In this document: in pieces, positions 12,601-22,080 of the stretch
Position numbering within the stretch: position 1 is the stretch's first letter
Layout: each line of letters opens with the position of its first letter
Assembly (NCBI GenBank): GCA_029962745.1
Contig: CM057162.1
Coordinates: 12,681,874-12,745,873, forward strand
Source: Echinometra lucunter
Lineage: Eukaryota > Echinodermata > Echinoidea > Camarodonta > Echinometridae
DNA: 64,000 bases
Direction: 5' to 3'
Notes under the pieces: generated by a model
The model's input: the letters and a program-made list of their open reading frames with translations, nothing else
Databases searched by the model: none
Told to the model about the DNA's origin: nothing
Program-made: the position numbers and the translations under genes

Positions 12601-15442
12601 GGATGTGATCCAGTGGGTACCAGGGTTTCACTCCCACAGTGGCGTAGCTAGGATTTCATTTTAGGGAGCGGTAGTGAGCACACGAAGCATGTGAATCAGT
12701 TACTGAGCGCACTTAGGGGGAAGGGTGCAGGGAGGGGGAGTTTCCCCCCTCCCGCGCGAAGCGCGGAAGCTCCGACGTTTCTTCGAATTGTTCCTGTTTG
12801 TTCCCGCTCTTCTTACGTTCTCTTACGTTTTTCTTTTCTCGCTCCCGCCTTTTTTCCTTGTATTTTTTTTCTTTCTTTTTTGTTGGCGTTTTGGAGGGGG
12901 CGACTGCCCCCATCGCCCCCCCCCCCTTTGGCTACGCGGGTGCACTCTCATGGTATAGGAGCTTTTTGCAGTATTGATGGTTTGCAACTCTGTAAAAGAA
13001 CGCTATTTGTGACTACAAACTTAAAGCCCATGTCTAGTTTTGGTAAATCTAAGAATATTCATTATCAAAGTTTGAATCCATTGTCAGATAAATAGATAAA
13101 ACGAAGTGTTATATCATAAAAACACATTAGTATAGATATCATGCGTGTTTTCTGCCTTGCTATTCATGCTATTTGGGAAATTATGAATGCGTTACTTAAC
13201 AGTAGAAAGTTAGTCTAGGGAGAAATAATGAAATTTTCATGATATCACTAATATAAAATTGAAAATAAACCATGGTTGAAATTTATTTGGGGGGGCTGGC
13301 GCCCCCCAAGCCCCCCCCCCCCCCCCTCCAGTACGCCAGTGATTCTGCAGTAACATTTTTATGGAGCTTTGTGGAATGCATTTCATAATAGTTTGTCTCA
13401 AGAATAGGCAGCTGTAGGTATTTGGTACATAGTGCGGATAGGGCGGCGCCAGGGTATTTTGATAAAGGGGGAGCAAGATGACCCATAGGTGACTAAGGTG
13501 AGTTTACTGACCTTATTAATCAACGATTATGGGTATTTATAGTTGCATGACCCAGCCCTTTCTTTCAACAAACACTTCTTTCTTACTCCTCCTCTTTTTT
13601 TTTCTTCTTTTTCTCTTTTTCCCCTTTTTCTTATCTCTTGAAAATATCATAGGGACGGTCGCCCTCTACTCCCCCTGTTTTACCTAGCCCTTTATCAATC
13701 GCCATAATTATTTCCATATTGGTAAACACTGAGAGTTAAGAATGAACAACATCAACAATGATAACACAATAAAATGTTCAGTTAACCGACTCACTCAAAG
13801 AAAACTATTCTACCGCCTTCTGAAGCCTTTGCCCAGACTTCATCGAAGCCACCAATTTCCATGGTCCCAGCTATGATGATGGCAATGACCCCTGCAACCA
13901 TCACGAAGGTCTGGAAGGTGTCGGTCCATAGGACCGCTTTTATTCCACCCTGACAACGAAAAAATGAGGAACAATTCATCAAAAACCTATCAGAATAAAT
14001 ATCTTCTTGGAATGGAACTGGAAATGAGGAGATGGGGAAGCGGTGGTGGTGGTGGTGGTGAATTTGGTTTTTACAGACGTGTATCAATCAATTCTGATTT
14101 TTTTTACGTCTGGGACCGACCTTAACGTCACCATCCGAAAGACGTGGCAAATGTATATTCATGTCTTGCCAAAGGACATTAGTGCTGCTGCAGGGATTCG
14201 AACCAAGGACCTTGGGGTTCAAAGTCCGGAGACTTATCTACTGAGCGAAAAGTCATGTTGTTTATAAACATTAACGTTATGTGTTCTAATTCATTATTCG
14301 GTATAGGCCTATAATACTCTAACATTGTAAATGCAGGTAGTTTGTAGTTTTCAATGCTTTAGCTTTTGATGACTCTTGTACTTGATATGTCTTGCCTTAT
14401 TTTATTCACACCTTCATGTAAATATACATGTATAATGTACGAATTTTGTTTTTAAAATGGGGTCCTACGCCTCACTAGCTATTTTGCTATTTCTGTAGGG
14501 TCCTTTTACCAACTTCTACATTTATATTTTTATTGTAACTCATGATATACTGTAACCTTGTTATTGTTGGTAATAAAGTAACTCAATTCAATTCAATTCA
14601 AACTTACGATGGTGGTATAGAAGATACAGACAGCTCCTGTCGATAAAATGCTTACTTCAAGGCTCATTCCAGTTGCTGTAAAAAAGAAAAAAATATATAT
14701 ATATATAATATACCCATTGGAAGAAAATAAATGAAATGAAGCTGACGTAGCTCTCGATCATGTCCTTTTATTATGGCAAGCTTTCGGCCAACATGGCCTT
14801 CATCAGGTCTGAACAGATAAGAAACGAACAGGCAAAATAATATACACATAGAAGTGATATCAAAATAATGTCGAAATAATACTTAATTGGAATAATGATA
14901 CATAACTGAACAATTAAATATCAAAATAATATACCAAAATGATACGGAAATGATACTTAATCAACTTTAGGAATAATGATACATAACTGAACAATTAATG
15001 TCGAAATAACAAATAAGTAAAGAAAATATAAAATTTCATTTATTTTCTTCCAATGTGTACTAAAATGAAGCACTGCACACGTTTTGCGAGGGGACATCTT
15101 TCTCTATATATAATATACCCATATATATATATATATAAAGAAAGATGTCCCCTCGCATTAATTGTTCAGTTATGTATCATTATTCCTAAAGTTGATTAAG
15201 TATCATTTCCGTATCATTTCGGTATATTATTTTGATATTTAATTGTTCAGTTATGTATCATTATTCCAATTATATATTATTTCGACATTATTTTGATATC
15301 ACTTCTAAGTGTATATTATTTTGCCTGTTCGTTTCTTATCTGTTCAGACCTGATGAAGGCCATGTTGGCCGAAAGCTTGCCAGTACAATAAAAGGACAAG
15401 ATTGATAGCTACGTCAGCTTCATTCCATTTATTTTCTTTCAC

Positions 15443-15486
<44 letters not shown>

Positions 15487-18400
15487 TATGTATATATATA
15501 TATATATAGGTGAAGACGTTTAATACTCTCTTTTAAAAAAGGAGTGAACGCGTTCACTCTGTTAGGGGTGAATTTCAGAAGAGAGTACATTTGGAGTGAA
15601 TTGAGAGTGAATTTAGAGTAAAAATTGTGATATTCACTACTTGAGGGGTGACCTCAGTGATCACTCAAGAATTCTGAGTGATCACTGAGGTCACCCCTAA
15701 AACAGTGAATAAGGGGTGAGTATCAAAATTTTCACTCTTAATTCACTCTTTATTCACTCTCTTCTGAAATTCACCACTATAAACAGGGTGAACGTGTGCA
15801 CTTTTTTCTTTTCAAGAGAGTAGATATGATTATATCAATTTTGTAAATCAATGTAGGCCTCAAAATCCATTTCATATCAATTCAAGCCTAATATAATTAT
15901 TGAAAGAATGCCTCAACTTTTCTTCGTTTCTTTGTTTATTCATTGCTTTGTTTATTGATGACACGATAACAAAAAGAGTTTCGGAAAATCAACTTCTGGC
16001 AATTTCGATAGCCTGTCTATCAACTTTAGATATGTGCGAACATTACAATGGCGTATTACGTAATCAGAACATGATTTCGATGGGCAGAGTACGATTGGCT
16101 TTTGAAAAAGCCCTTGCGTTAATTTTTCGAAAGTAGTTTTTATCGTGTTTGGGCCTTGAGGCAAGATAATGAACAGATATTATCATTAATGCATTGCCGA
16201 AGTACAGTAATTACATCACATTGATTAAAAATAAATGAAGTCATGACGAATAATTTAGCTTGATGGCATGACAAACATTAGAAACAATACATGTTTTCAC
16301 AAAAGGGATATAAAAGAATGAATAATTATTTATTCTAGTCATCGTACAGAAGTCTTTAAGGCATGAGTGGGAAATGAAATGTACTTCAAATGGTCCAACG
16401 CACACAACTGACCAGCTATACAATCATGAAATAAGAAATAAATTTAAGAAAAGGATATTTACTGAATGTGCCAAATGATGTTTTTCTTTAATTTTCAGAT
16501 ATTTTTACAATTATCTTAGAATATCAAAATCTGCATTATAACTCATATCCTGAATGACTGAAAATTGATATTTACATCCGGAATTTAATGTATTGCGATT
16601 ATTTTACAATAATTTTGTAAAGCATTTCTTATTTTCAAAATGAATTACGTATTAGGACGCCGTTACCATTCATTTGTTTTTATCATGTTTATTCTTGCTT
16701 AATTAGGTTAAACTTAAACAAATAATATTCTGCAGGCTTATCGTAATAATATGTTAAACCTTTCATTTCGAATATGGGACATATGCTGTGGTTATTAATG
16801 CAGACATTATTTTTAATGATTATTCCTTGTATAATTCTTGATTGATCAAAAGGATTGCCGTAGAGATGTTCCTGAAGGATATATTCTAGAATTCAAAAGT
16901 AAATAGGAGTAAAGGAACATAAACTTATCATAAAAATACAAAATACAGGACCCGTTTAATAATGTGTTATCAGTAACAACTGCCGCATTTCTATGACAAA
17001 TTTGAACTCAGCCAATCAGATGTAAAGATAAATCCTTTTCCTGATCTGACATAATAAATGACGTTTCTGTGAAGTTCCAAGGATGATTTCTAAGAAAACT
17101 TCAAATTTGGAGGAAGAAAAACGGTAGTATCCCATTAAGCACATTAAAATGTCTTTATAGTTCACTGACTTTCCTCCATATCAGTTATTCATGATTCAAA
17201 CATGAATTTCAAAGCAGTTTCTATGCATAACGAAAAACGAGTGAGATGATGTCGCCTTTATTTTAAGATAGAGCAGTGATCTCCTTTAAGTGTTACACTT
17301 TTATTTTATGTGATAGGATTCTTCAACCGTGTGTTTACTTTGTCCATTAAATCATTTTGCCTGCGCAAGTTACTCGTTCATCACAGGAAACAGATGGGTC
17401 GCTAACCTCAAAATTAAAGGAAATATAAGGACGGATACGAGTGCTTAAGTAACAAAAGTTACTGGAAGAAGACGTTTATCTATCATGAGATAGTATCTTA
17501 AAATAACTTTTTTTTTCCAAAATGAATGGTCCAGTTAAGATAGACTCGCCTTCGACAAGGGAAGCAAAGGAAAATAGATAAGCCCCTAAATAGGTGCGAA
17601 AACTTTAATATGATGGCACAATCATGTTATGTTTAGTGTTATTGAAAAAAAAACTTTTGTTCCTCTTTAAGATGACAACCCATTATAATCTTTAATTCAA
17701 GGAATGTGCGTTACGTCTGAATAATGTAAAAAACTGATGCAAACTCACAGCAAATGGAGATCATTCTAAGGAAGATTCAATAGTCATGTGAGTAATGCGA
17801 TCATTAAGTCATGGATTAAACTTGAGTTTCCAATCTAGGGGGTTTGTATCATCCCAACACCATATTTTGTTCTTTTCATCTGTTCGAGGTCCAGAAATAA
17901 TTTTGTAATGATCTTTCGTACAACTGGAGCATCAAATTTTGATATTGTGCTGTGCATACTTAATCTTCGTATTAACCCTTTAGCTACTGAAACCGGTCGT
18001 CCCTGTACTAAGCCTATGGGAAACTTGAAAGAATCCAGTAGTCATCGGGTTAATGATCTGCGCATTCAAATTCATACTGGAAGGATTCATATTCGCCTTT
18101 CAGTCAGTCAAATTGACAAATTCTTCATTCAAATTCGTGGAATCACCTTCGTAATTCAATTCAGCAAAATCCACGTGCCATTTGATTTGATCAAATTACT
18201 TTTTTATGGATCTTGAACAAGACATTACGAAATTTTAAAAGAATGATATATTATTTTCAAAGATATATGATGTATATTGGGAAGCGTCACAAAATGAAGA
18301 CTGTGTTATTATACGAAGGAAGAACTATCGCCCTGACTATACACCTATACAAACACTACATTGCAGTTTAGTAAGACTGCAAGTGAGCATTAAAAAAATA

Positions 18401-21356
18401 ATAATCAGGAGATATGCTAATGTTAAACCTTTGTCATATTTGCACTTGTGTGAAATTCTGAAAGCCCATTTTACGTTTTATTTGCTTTATGTTTTATATG
18501 AATAATGTTTTCACGATGAAAGACGATGAAATTTGACGAAATAATCGACTATGCGTTAATGATTTATGTACTGTGTAGAGGTCTCTTTAAACGGGCACAG
18601 TACAATTATCCAGTTTATTGGAAATTATGATTCGGAGTAAATTATTAGTTTTTAGTACCGTCCCTACAGTTCCTAATCTATTTTAATCTAACGTATGCAT
18701 TTTCTTTAAACAAAACTTTTGCAGAACTATTTTTTTTCTGAAGTATTAAAAGAAAATTACCTGCGTTCAAGGCTAAGGCTGGCGTATAAATTACCATTCC
18801 CATGTAGAAAAGCTGTAACAAATAAAGTATTTTAAAAAAGTGAACAAGTGTGAAAGTAATGTATTATCGTAGTCCACAGATAAAACAAGCCTGTTAATGT
18901 TCCCGCAGTAAAAAGGAGAAAGATATAATCTTGCTATGTACAAACTCAGTAATTGATTTTCAAAAGCGAACCTACCCTAGAAAGAAAATTGCTTACGAGC
19001 GTGGACCTACATTCTACATGTTCTGGTGACCTCGGTAGAGATGCTTGAACTTTTGTAACTAAATGGTCATGAATGGTCGAGTGCCCCAGGATAAAGTTGA
19101 TTCCAAGCGAGCAAAGAAGTTCATATTTGGGGTCACGGCGGAGCCATAGAATGCAAGTTATATAGGTTGGGTCAAGTTCCAGAAATTTGTCCAAGGTCAA
19201 TAGGTCACGGTGACGTCATCTAAGCTGCATTTTGGTGAAAATCAACCATGTCAACTCCTGGTCATATCTTCACAACGGCAAGTCATTTCTCATTCACAAT
19301 TATTTGGCCTGGTTAAAGTCATTGTCAGTTCGGTCAATTTGAGGTAAAAGTACAATTACTTTGACATAAAAATACCAAAAACCGAAGTGAATAATCATAA
19401 AGTTTCGTCACTGATATGAATACGTACCGTTTGAAAGAAGAAAATAATCATGTTGAGCACACGTATAGCCTTGTTGTAACGAAGTTCTAAGTACTGCAAT
19501 AAAAGATGAATAAAAGAATGGCGCAGAAATATGTTTTATAAGCTTATTAAACATTTAGATAGCAAAATTCGCGACCGCTGGACGCGAAGTTGACACTGGA
19601 CGCGAACTTTGCGACTTGGCCGCAATGCTGAGGGCTCTGGTCGCAAATGTCGCGACAAAATCGCGAGATTCACGGCGCACATGACCTGTCGTCGAGCGTA
19701 CTAGCTTCAGGGCCACCAACAGAGTTTCACTAACGTGCCGCAACAACATTCATTTCGTTGCAAGCAAAGTCGCCATATTGTGTCCAGTCAGAACTGCGAT
19801 GGGCAAACTCTCACTGTGAATATGACAGACAAAGAAAGCGGACAAAATAAACAACCCCTCATTCTACCCTTCACAATGGTTCTGGTAGTCAAAAGAATAT
19901 CCCTTTACTGCTATAGTCTAAAATATGTGGAACAGGTGTCACATGCATATTCACCTGGAACTACATGATTAAACATAATAGCTATGAAGGGATGTTCTTT
20001 TGACTTAACCTATCACTGAGATTGTGTCCGTATATGGCAGTGTGAAAGCGAGCACTATCTGACTATAGCAGAACGAACTGGCAATCAAAGTTCATCGTGA
20101 ACATTATCATGGTCATGAAGAATATCAGCACCAGTCGCCATGCATTTTAGTTAATATGATTGAATCACGTGCTGTAGGCCTATACCATGACTATAATTTG
20201 ACGAATTTCCGTTCGTAAGTTTGGGTTGGCAAACCCTTCTCCCATGATACCGAAAGTTTCTAACCTAGTAATTCACTAGTACAGAGAAATTCAAAACAGA
20301 CTTTCTCGCTATCCGAATGAGGTGATGGGAGCTCGGACGATACTTTCAGATTTCCGAACCCTCGGGAGGGATGCTCTTTCATTGTGACGTATTTAAACTC
20401 GCATGAATAAAGCATGAAGAAGTGTAACACTGCTCATGGCAAATCTTGGAATAGCATGTTTTCCACGATTATACAGAATCTGGGGAAAAGCTTTGTTTTT
20501 CATTGAAAACTTTTTTACATTATTTAGCAGGAGAAAAAAATATATATACGATGGAAGCCTATGGCAAGGTAACACTGACTGATTCCTAATTAACTGATCG
20601 CACGGATTTGAGGAGGGGCTTCCTTGTCATTTCCTGTTTTTTTTTAGTTCCAATTTTCAATAGAGCTTTTATTACGATTATCTCTTATGCATGTACACTT
20701 AAAAAGCTCAAAACATGAAAGTGCGTTATATCATAATCAAATATTGTCATCTATAGCCTATGTCCTCAGGTTATAATCATTTTTATCATTATCGTTATTT
20801 TCAAATAGAATTAAGTGACAAAAATATCGAGGTGGGCTAGCTGTAACTAGGAAAGAAGGGGAGAACGACTCCAAGAGCCTTGAAAGTTATCAGAAACATC
20901 AATTTTTGTTGAAAATGTGAATAACTATCATTGTGATCTTAAGGGTTTCACATAGTACAATTAATTACTTCTAATCTGGCCTCATTCTTTGAAAAAATGA
21001 CTAAATATACAAACCTCGTATATACTAGTCAGCTCCAACTCAAAGAACATAGGAACAAACATCTGCGTGGCAATTAATGCACCTATTCCATATCCTAGGG
21101 TGTTCCACAGGAACATGGTGTTGAACATGTATATTTCGGCGGGTAAGCCCAAGACCGACATGGCCGATATATAGCTAACCATCATGGACAGCGCGACGGG
21201 GACGACATGCATCTGACGATTTCCCAATAAGTACTCATCAGCCGTTCGTTGCCGGTCTCCGGAGCACGCCGAGTAAATGCCAATAGCAGCCGACACAAGC
21301 AGCATGATCGCGAAGAGGACATAGTCCCAAACGCCCAGGGATACGACGTCGGTCAT
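1650..21356 (-). CDS. SLC5-family sodium/solute symporter, SLC5A8/A12-like, 3' end outside window (whole gene span, 7 exons seen)
   Basis: Joining seven minus-strand exons (21356..21015, 19493..19428, 18812..18761, 14675..14608, 13949..13795, 3761..3621, 1779..1650) gives 954 bases, 318 codons, no stop, with all junction phases matching and GT-AG at every intron. The protein starts with a membrane segment after VWDYVLFA, then a TM1-like stretch PVALSMMVSYISAMSVLG (53-70), the SIYEYLELRYNK loop (111-122), the SSF hallmark GGIKAVLWTD..Q (177-189), NQAIVQR (257-263) and CDP...PDQ (305-318). These match the order and spacing of Na+-coupled monocarboxylate transporters, plasma-membrane carriers importing lactate, pyruvate, short-chain fatty acids or nicotinate with Na+. 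About half of a usual ~600-residue protein is present; the C-terminal half lies left of base 1. Substrate is not decided by sequence: SLC5A6 (multivitamin) or SLC5A5 (iodide) relatives are alternatives. Family assignment is firm, subfamily tentative. Confidence 0.9.
1828..1936. repeat. AT-rich microsatellite (ATT/ATC)n
   Basis: Imperfect ATT, ATC and ATA triplets. This produces a spurious Asn/Asp-rich reading frame on the minus strand upstream of the real exon 7. Confidence 0.8.
2124..2339. mobile_element. Fold-back MITE, long inverted ends flanked by TTAA
   Basis: TTAA at 2124 and 2336 bound near-perfect inverted arms: GGCCGCCGCACACGACACGC at the left and its complement at the right, continuing through TTTTTCTTGCG. 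The interior is rich in GCGCAAG-type words. TTAA flanks suggest a piggyBac-like or other TTAA-targeting class. Reading frames on both strands here are by-products of the palindrome. Confidence 0.8.
2501..2627. mobile_element. Short fold-back element, ATGACGTAAAAGTGGGTACC ends
   Basis: ATGACGTAAAAGTGGGTACC is mirrored as GGTACCCACTTTTACGTCAT, with inner arms of CGCGCA and TTGCGCG. A partial third arm (GACGTCAAAGTTGGTACCCA) follows at 2631, indicating a compound or rearranged copy. Confidence 0.7.
2820..2900 (+). repeat. Retroposon 3'-tail fragment
   Basis: AAAGCGCTTAGAGAC...GGCGCTATATAAATCCAGAAT followed by ATT/ATG triplets resembles the common 3' tail (GCGCTATATAA then triplet repeat) of LINE-mobilised elements. 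Similar tails occur near 8229 and 45960. Confidence 0.4.
3621..3761 (-). CDS. SLC5-like transporter, coding exon 6 (residues 228-275)
   Basis: A 141-base exon with acceptor cttcccatccag and donor GTAAAT, phase 2 in and phase 2 out, exactly as neighbouring exons require. It encodes RNTFWSVNIGTIMITYHCF then GMNQAIVQRCIS. The NQ..VQR block is the conserved counterpart of YGVNQSQVQRYIS in SLC5A8. It is separated from exon 5 by a 10-kb repeat-filled intron. Confidence 0.87.
4690..5060 (-). pseudogene. Non-LTR retrotransposon reverse-transcriptase relic
   Basis: On the minus strand, in different frames and with stops, I read HYRPISVL...SKLLERIVY, the fingers motif of LINE-type reverse transcriptases, then VSIDLTKAFATINH, matching the RT palm motif (F.DL.KAFDTI.H), then LHRYGTRVVVDDWFSSYL. 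The palm-block order is right but the frame is broken near 4925 and no catalytic FADD-type block is present. It is a decayed fragment inside the 10-kb intron, of CR1/jockey-like style. Confidence 0.8.
5601..5797 (-). other. Coding-like open segment, unrecognised
   Basis: Minus-strand frame from 5797 down to a stop at 5601, about 65 codons. It has balanced amino-acid use (GANARDGLMPLL.., SWKWSVPAYYARSEDA..), unlike the repeat-derived frames around it. I do not recognise the family. It lies on the same strand as, but inside an intron of, the SLC5 gene. It may be the tail of a degraded retroelement protein or chance. Confidence 0.25.
6489..6665. repeat. (AAT)n/(ATT)n microsatellite, inverted
   Basis: A run of AAT triplets (6489..6545) switches to TTA triplets (6570..6625), then AAT/ATC. 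The two halves are complementary and could form a hairpin. Its Tyr/Asn-rich reading frames are spurious. Confidence 0.9.
6917..7471. mobile_element. hAT-like non-autonomous element (inner) with 8-bp target duplication
   Basis: Ends CATTGGCGTAAATCC and GGATTTACGCCGGTG are inverted repeats. The 8 bases CTGTGCAT occur immediately outside both (6909..6916 and 7472..7479), the target duplication length expected of hAT. The interior holds G/C runs and a three-unit 88-bp tandem repeat. It is inserted into the outer element 6338..7629. Confidence 0.75.
7077..7320 (+). repeat. Tandem repeat, about 88 bp x 3
   Basis: Three successive units each read CATCATAT..TAGAATTT..ATTTGAAAATGCGAT..AAAACCA.AAAAG...TTTTTGGCTCGCTCGC. 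Each ends in a CGCTCGCTTCGCTCGCTC cluster. Non-coding, and internal to the inner hAT-like element. Confidence 0.85.
7481..7560 (+). repeat. (GT)n microsatellite
   Basis: An imperfect TGTG/TGCG run in the right part of the outer hAT-like element. It explains the Cys/Val and His/Thr-rich frames on the two strands. Confidence 0.85.
8845..9116. mobile_element. GAGTGAAT-word fold-back element, copy A
   Basis: A hairpin-capable element. Left TGAACGCATTCACTCTGTCAGG pairs with right CCCCTAACAGAGTGAATGCG. Central GTGACCTCGGTGATC pairs with GATCGCTGAGGTAAC. Arms are made largely of repeated GAGTGAAT/ATTCACTC words. Copies at 15524 and 24847 share the same plan. Confidence 0.8.
10047..11114. mobile_element. 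1.07-kb fold-back element, complete copy
   Basis: The halves are diverged inverted copies about a centre near 10580. Landmarks: GAGGAGAAAACAGCA / TGCTGTTTTCTCCTTT, TATCAAGAGTCGC / GCGACTCTTGATA, CCTGGAGACAAATCAATT / AATTGACTTGTCTCCAGG and TTATGAAAGTT / AACTTTCATAA. There is no intact frame. Derived copies occur at 25756, 52798 and 56430. Confidence 0.75.
11387..11914. mobile_element. Fold-back MITE, ACCGGGTGTCCCA ends, copy 1
   Basis: TACCGGGTGTCCCA at the left is exactly inverted as TGGGACACCCGGTA at the right. GGAACGGCGGAT also pairs with ATCCGCCGTTCC, and homology continues to a centre near 11640. TA at both outer edges is compatible with a TA target duplication (Tc1/mariner-type). A second copy is at 59471. 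Confidence 0.82.
12125..13342. mobile_element. hAT-like element (outer), CAGTGGCGTA ends
   Basis: Left end CAGTGGCGTAATGAGCC and right end TACGCCAGTG are inverted. Flanking 8-mers ATCTGCAG (12117..12124) and TTCTGCAG (13343..13350) agree at 7 of 8 positions, as expected for an aged hAT target duplication. G/C-rich sub-terminal runs and AGCGAAGCGA motifs lie inside. It contains a nested element at 12637. Confidence 0.6.
12637..12942. mobile_element. hAT-like element (inner), CAGTGGCGTAGCTAGG end
   Basis: Left end CAGTGGCGTAGC and right end GGCTACGCGGGTG are imperfect inverted repeats. Flanking CACTCCCA (12629..12636) and CACTCTCA (12943..12950) match at 7 of 8 positions. It contains GCGCGAAGCGC and poly-G/C. 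The open frames across it come from biased composition. Confidence 0.62.
13795..13949 (-). CDS. SLC5-like transporter, coding exon 5 (residues 177-228, SSF signature)
   Basis: A 155-base exon beginning in phase 0 after ttgtcag and ending in phase 2 at TTTGA|GTGAGT. It begins with GGIKAVLWTDTFQ, the best-conserved block of the sodium/solute symporter family, followed by a helix (VMVAGVIAIIIAG) and a polar loop ending GGRIVFF. Confidence 0.92.
14107..14256 (-). mobile_element. tRNA-derived SINE, family S1, truncated copy
   Basis: On the minus strand it has a tRNA-like head with B box GGTTCGAATCCC-like (complement of ggattcgaacc) and an A-box region, followed by the family body CTAATGTCCTTTGGCAAGAC. 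The same arrangement occurs at 34741, 40443 and 48493. Confidence 0.75.
14450..14602 (+). repeat. Retroposon 3' end with CAATT tail
   Basis: A non-coding stretch ending GTAATAAAGTAACTCAATT and several CAATT units, resembling the 3' end and short-repeat tail of CR1/L2-like LINEs. It abuts exon 4 of the transporter by 5 bases. Confidence 0.45.
14608..14675 (-). CDS. SLC5-like transporter, coding exon 4 (residues 154-176)
   Basis: A 68-base exon with acceptor ttttttacag and donor gtaag. It encodes TGMSLEVSILSTGAVCIFYT, part of a transmembrane helix running straight into the GGIKAV motif of the next exon. Confidence 0.88.
14712..15442. mobile_element. Inverted dimer of a Penelope-like terminal sequence with hammerhead-like core
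   Basis: 14712..15000 and 15163..15442 are long inverted copies. Reading the right copy on the plus strand and the left on the minus strand, both contain GACCTGATGAAGGCCATGTT then GGCCGAAAGCTTG, then AATAAAAGGACA. CTGATGA + GGCC stem + GAAA is the catalytic-core layout of hammerhead ribozymes, which are known in Penelope-like retroelements. An extra A before the GGCC stem and no obvious stem I partner leave activity uncertain. A partial copy is at 47777. Confidence 0.55.
15443..15508. repeat. (TA)n microsatellite
   Basis: TATATA run, broken by GTACATATG, between the inverted Penelope-like dimer and the next fold-back element. Confidence 0.85.
15524..15822. mobile_element. GAGTGAAT-word fold-back element, copy B
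   Basis: Ends TACTCTCTTTTAAAAAA and CTTTTCAAGAGAGTA are inverted. Inner arms of GAGTGAA words flank a perfect central GATCACTCA../..TGAGTGATC hairpin. Same architecture as 8845 and 24847. Confidence 0.85.
15823..18760 (-). other. Intron 3, mostly unique AT-rich sequence
   Basis: I see no exon here. It contains a truncated relative of the GGG..TTTCAT element family (16947..17045, sharing GTTATCAGTAACAACTGCC and CAGCCAATCAGAT with 28871) and a short hairpin at 17970..18055 (ATTAACCC..AGCTACTG facing CAGTAGTCATCGGGTTAAT). Confidence 0.6.
18761..18812 (-). CDS. SLC5-like transporter, coding exon 3 (residues 137-154)
   Basis: A 52-base exon with acceptor tgttacag and donor gtaatt, ending in phase 1. 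It encodes MGMVIYTPALALNA, matching the family segment GIVIYAPALALN. Confidence 0.88.
19428..19493 (-). CDS. SLC5-like transporter, coding exon 2 (residues 115-136)
   Basis: Acceptor attgcag, 66 bases in phase 0, donor GTACGT. It encodes YLELRYNKAIRVLN and a hydrophobic stretch. YLELR directly continues TSIYE of exon 1, reproducing a segment conserved across SLC5A5/6/8. Confidence 0.9.
19560..19760 (-). repeat. GC-richer dispersed repeat with TCGCGA words
   Basis: On the minus strand it reads GTGGCCCTGAAGCTAGTACG, then GACAGGTCATGTG..CGCGAAT/CGCGATTTTGTCGCGA. The beginning recurs on the plus strand at about 29063..29130 (GTGGCCCTGAAGTACGCTCG, ACAGGTCATGTAGGACGCGA). It is a dispersed element of unknown class. 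Confidence 0.5.
21015..21356 (-). CDS. SLC5-like transporter, coding exon 1 (residues 1-114)
   Basis: The chosen start, ATG at 21356..21354, has A at -3 and aligns with the N-terminus of SLC5A8-type proteins just before VWDYVLFA. The exon codes for TM0, TM1 and the following helix and ends at TATACGAG|GTTTGT. The frame stays open upstream to another ATG at 21455, which would add 33 Ser/Thr-rich residues. However, a pyrimidine-rich acceptor (ccctcctcgcag) ends at 21374, so the exon more likely begins at 21373 and is joined to an unseen 5' untranslated exon. Confidence 0.88.
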
Positions 21357-21373
21357 TGTTGTAGTCGATGTCG

Positions 21374-22080
21374 CTGCGAGGAGGGAAAACGAGCGGAATG
21401 GCAGCAGTGATGTAACGGCCGCTGATGTTGTAACCTGAACCCTAGTCGTATTCACACAGAGAATCTATTGAGTTTCGCGCTCCAGTAATTATCAAAGGAT
21501 CTGATGCGAAATCTGCAAGCGTTCACATGAACGCAGCTTACACAACATCGAGCATGATCTTCTGACTAGGACACGATTGCACACGACATGACAGGGCACG
21601 ACGGCCATTCACAACGTTTCCCGACGTGAACTCGTCGATCCTCATTAATTGTTTCTCCAAATGGTTCTGTGAACAAAAAAAATGACACAGCCCTGGGGGA
21701 AAGAAAACTTGTTCGTAATAGCATTGTTCGTACTCGTGTAAATAGATGTATTTAACTCTCCCTCTTAGAATTATAAATAGCAGTAGGTACAGGTTTTTTC
21801 TTCTGTCTAGTGACTGCAAATCAAATAATCCATGAACTTATTGTGAATTATAGAAGTTATGAAATTTTATTGCGCTATATTGATAAAGAGCCCAGACAAT
21901 AAATTCGCATTCCTCCTCGCACCAAATAATCATCTTATTATTCTTATTATTGAGTTTGTAAAATTGGTATTAGATCATTTCCTGCCCCTTCTTCTGACTG
22001 ATCCTTTACCCTTTTAAAAAATCTTATGAAAGCTGTACACTTGCATTAAATCAAGGAGTTATCACAGATAAATACAGCCT
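21374..22080. other. 5' flank or leader region of the transporter
   Basis: Upstream of the transporter's first coding exon. The part next to 21374 is a strong acceptor tract on the minus strand. The rest shows no coding exon; 21870..22080 is AT-rich and featureless. Confidence 0.4.

Noticed and set aside
21015..21455. Start of the transporter at the upstream ATG 21455
   Set aside because: The added 33 Ser/Thr-rich residues have no counterpart in the family and a strong acceptor at 21374 interrupts them; kept only as an alternative.
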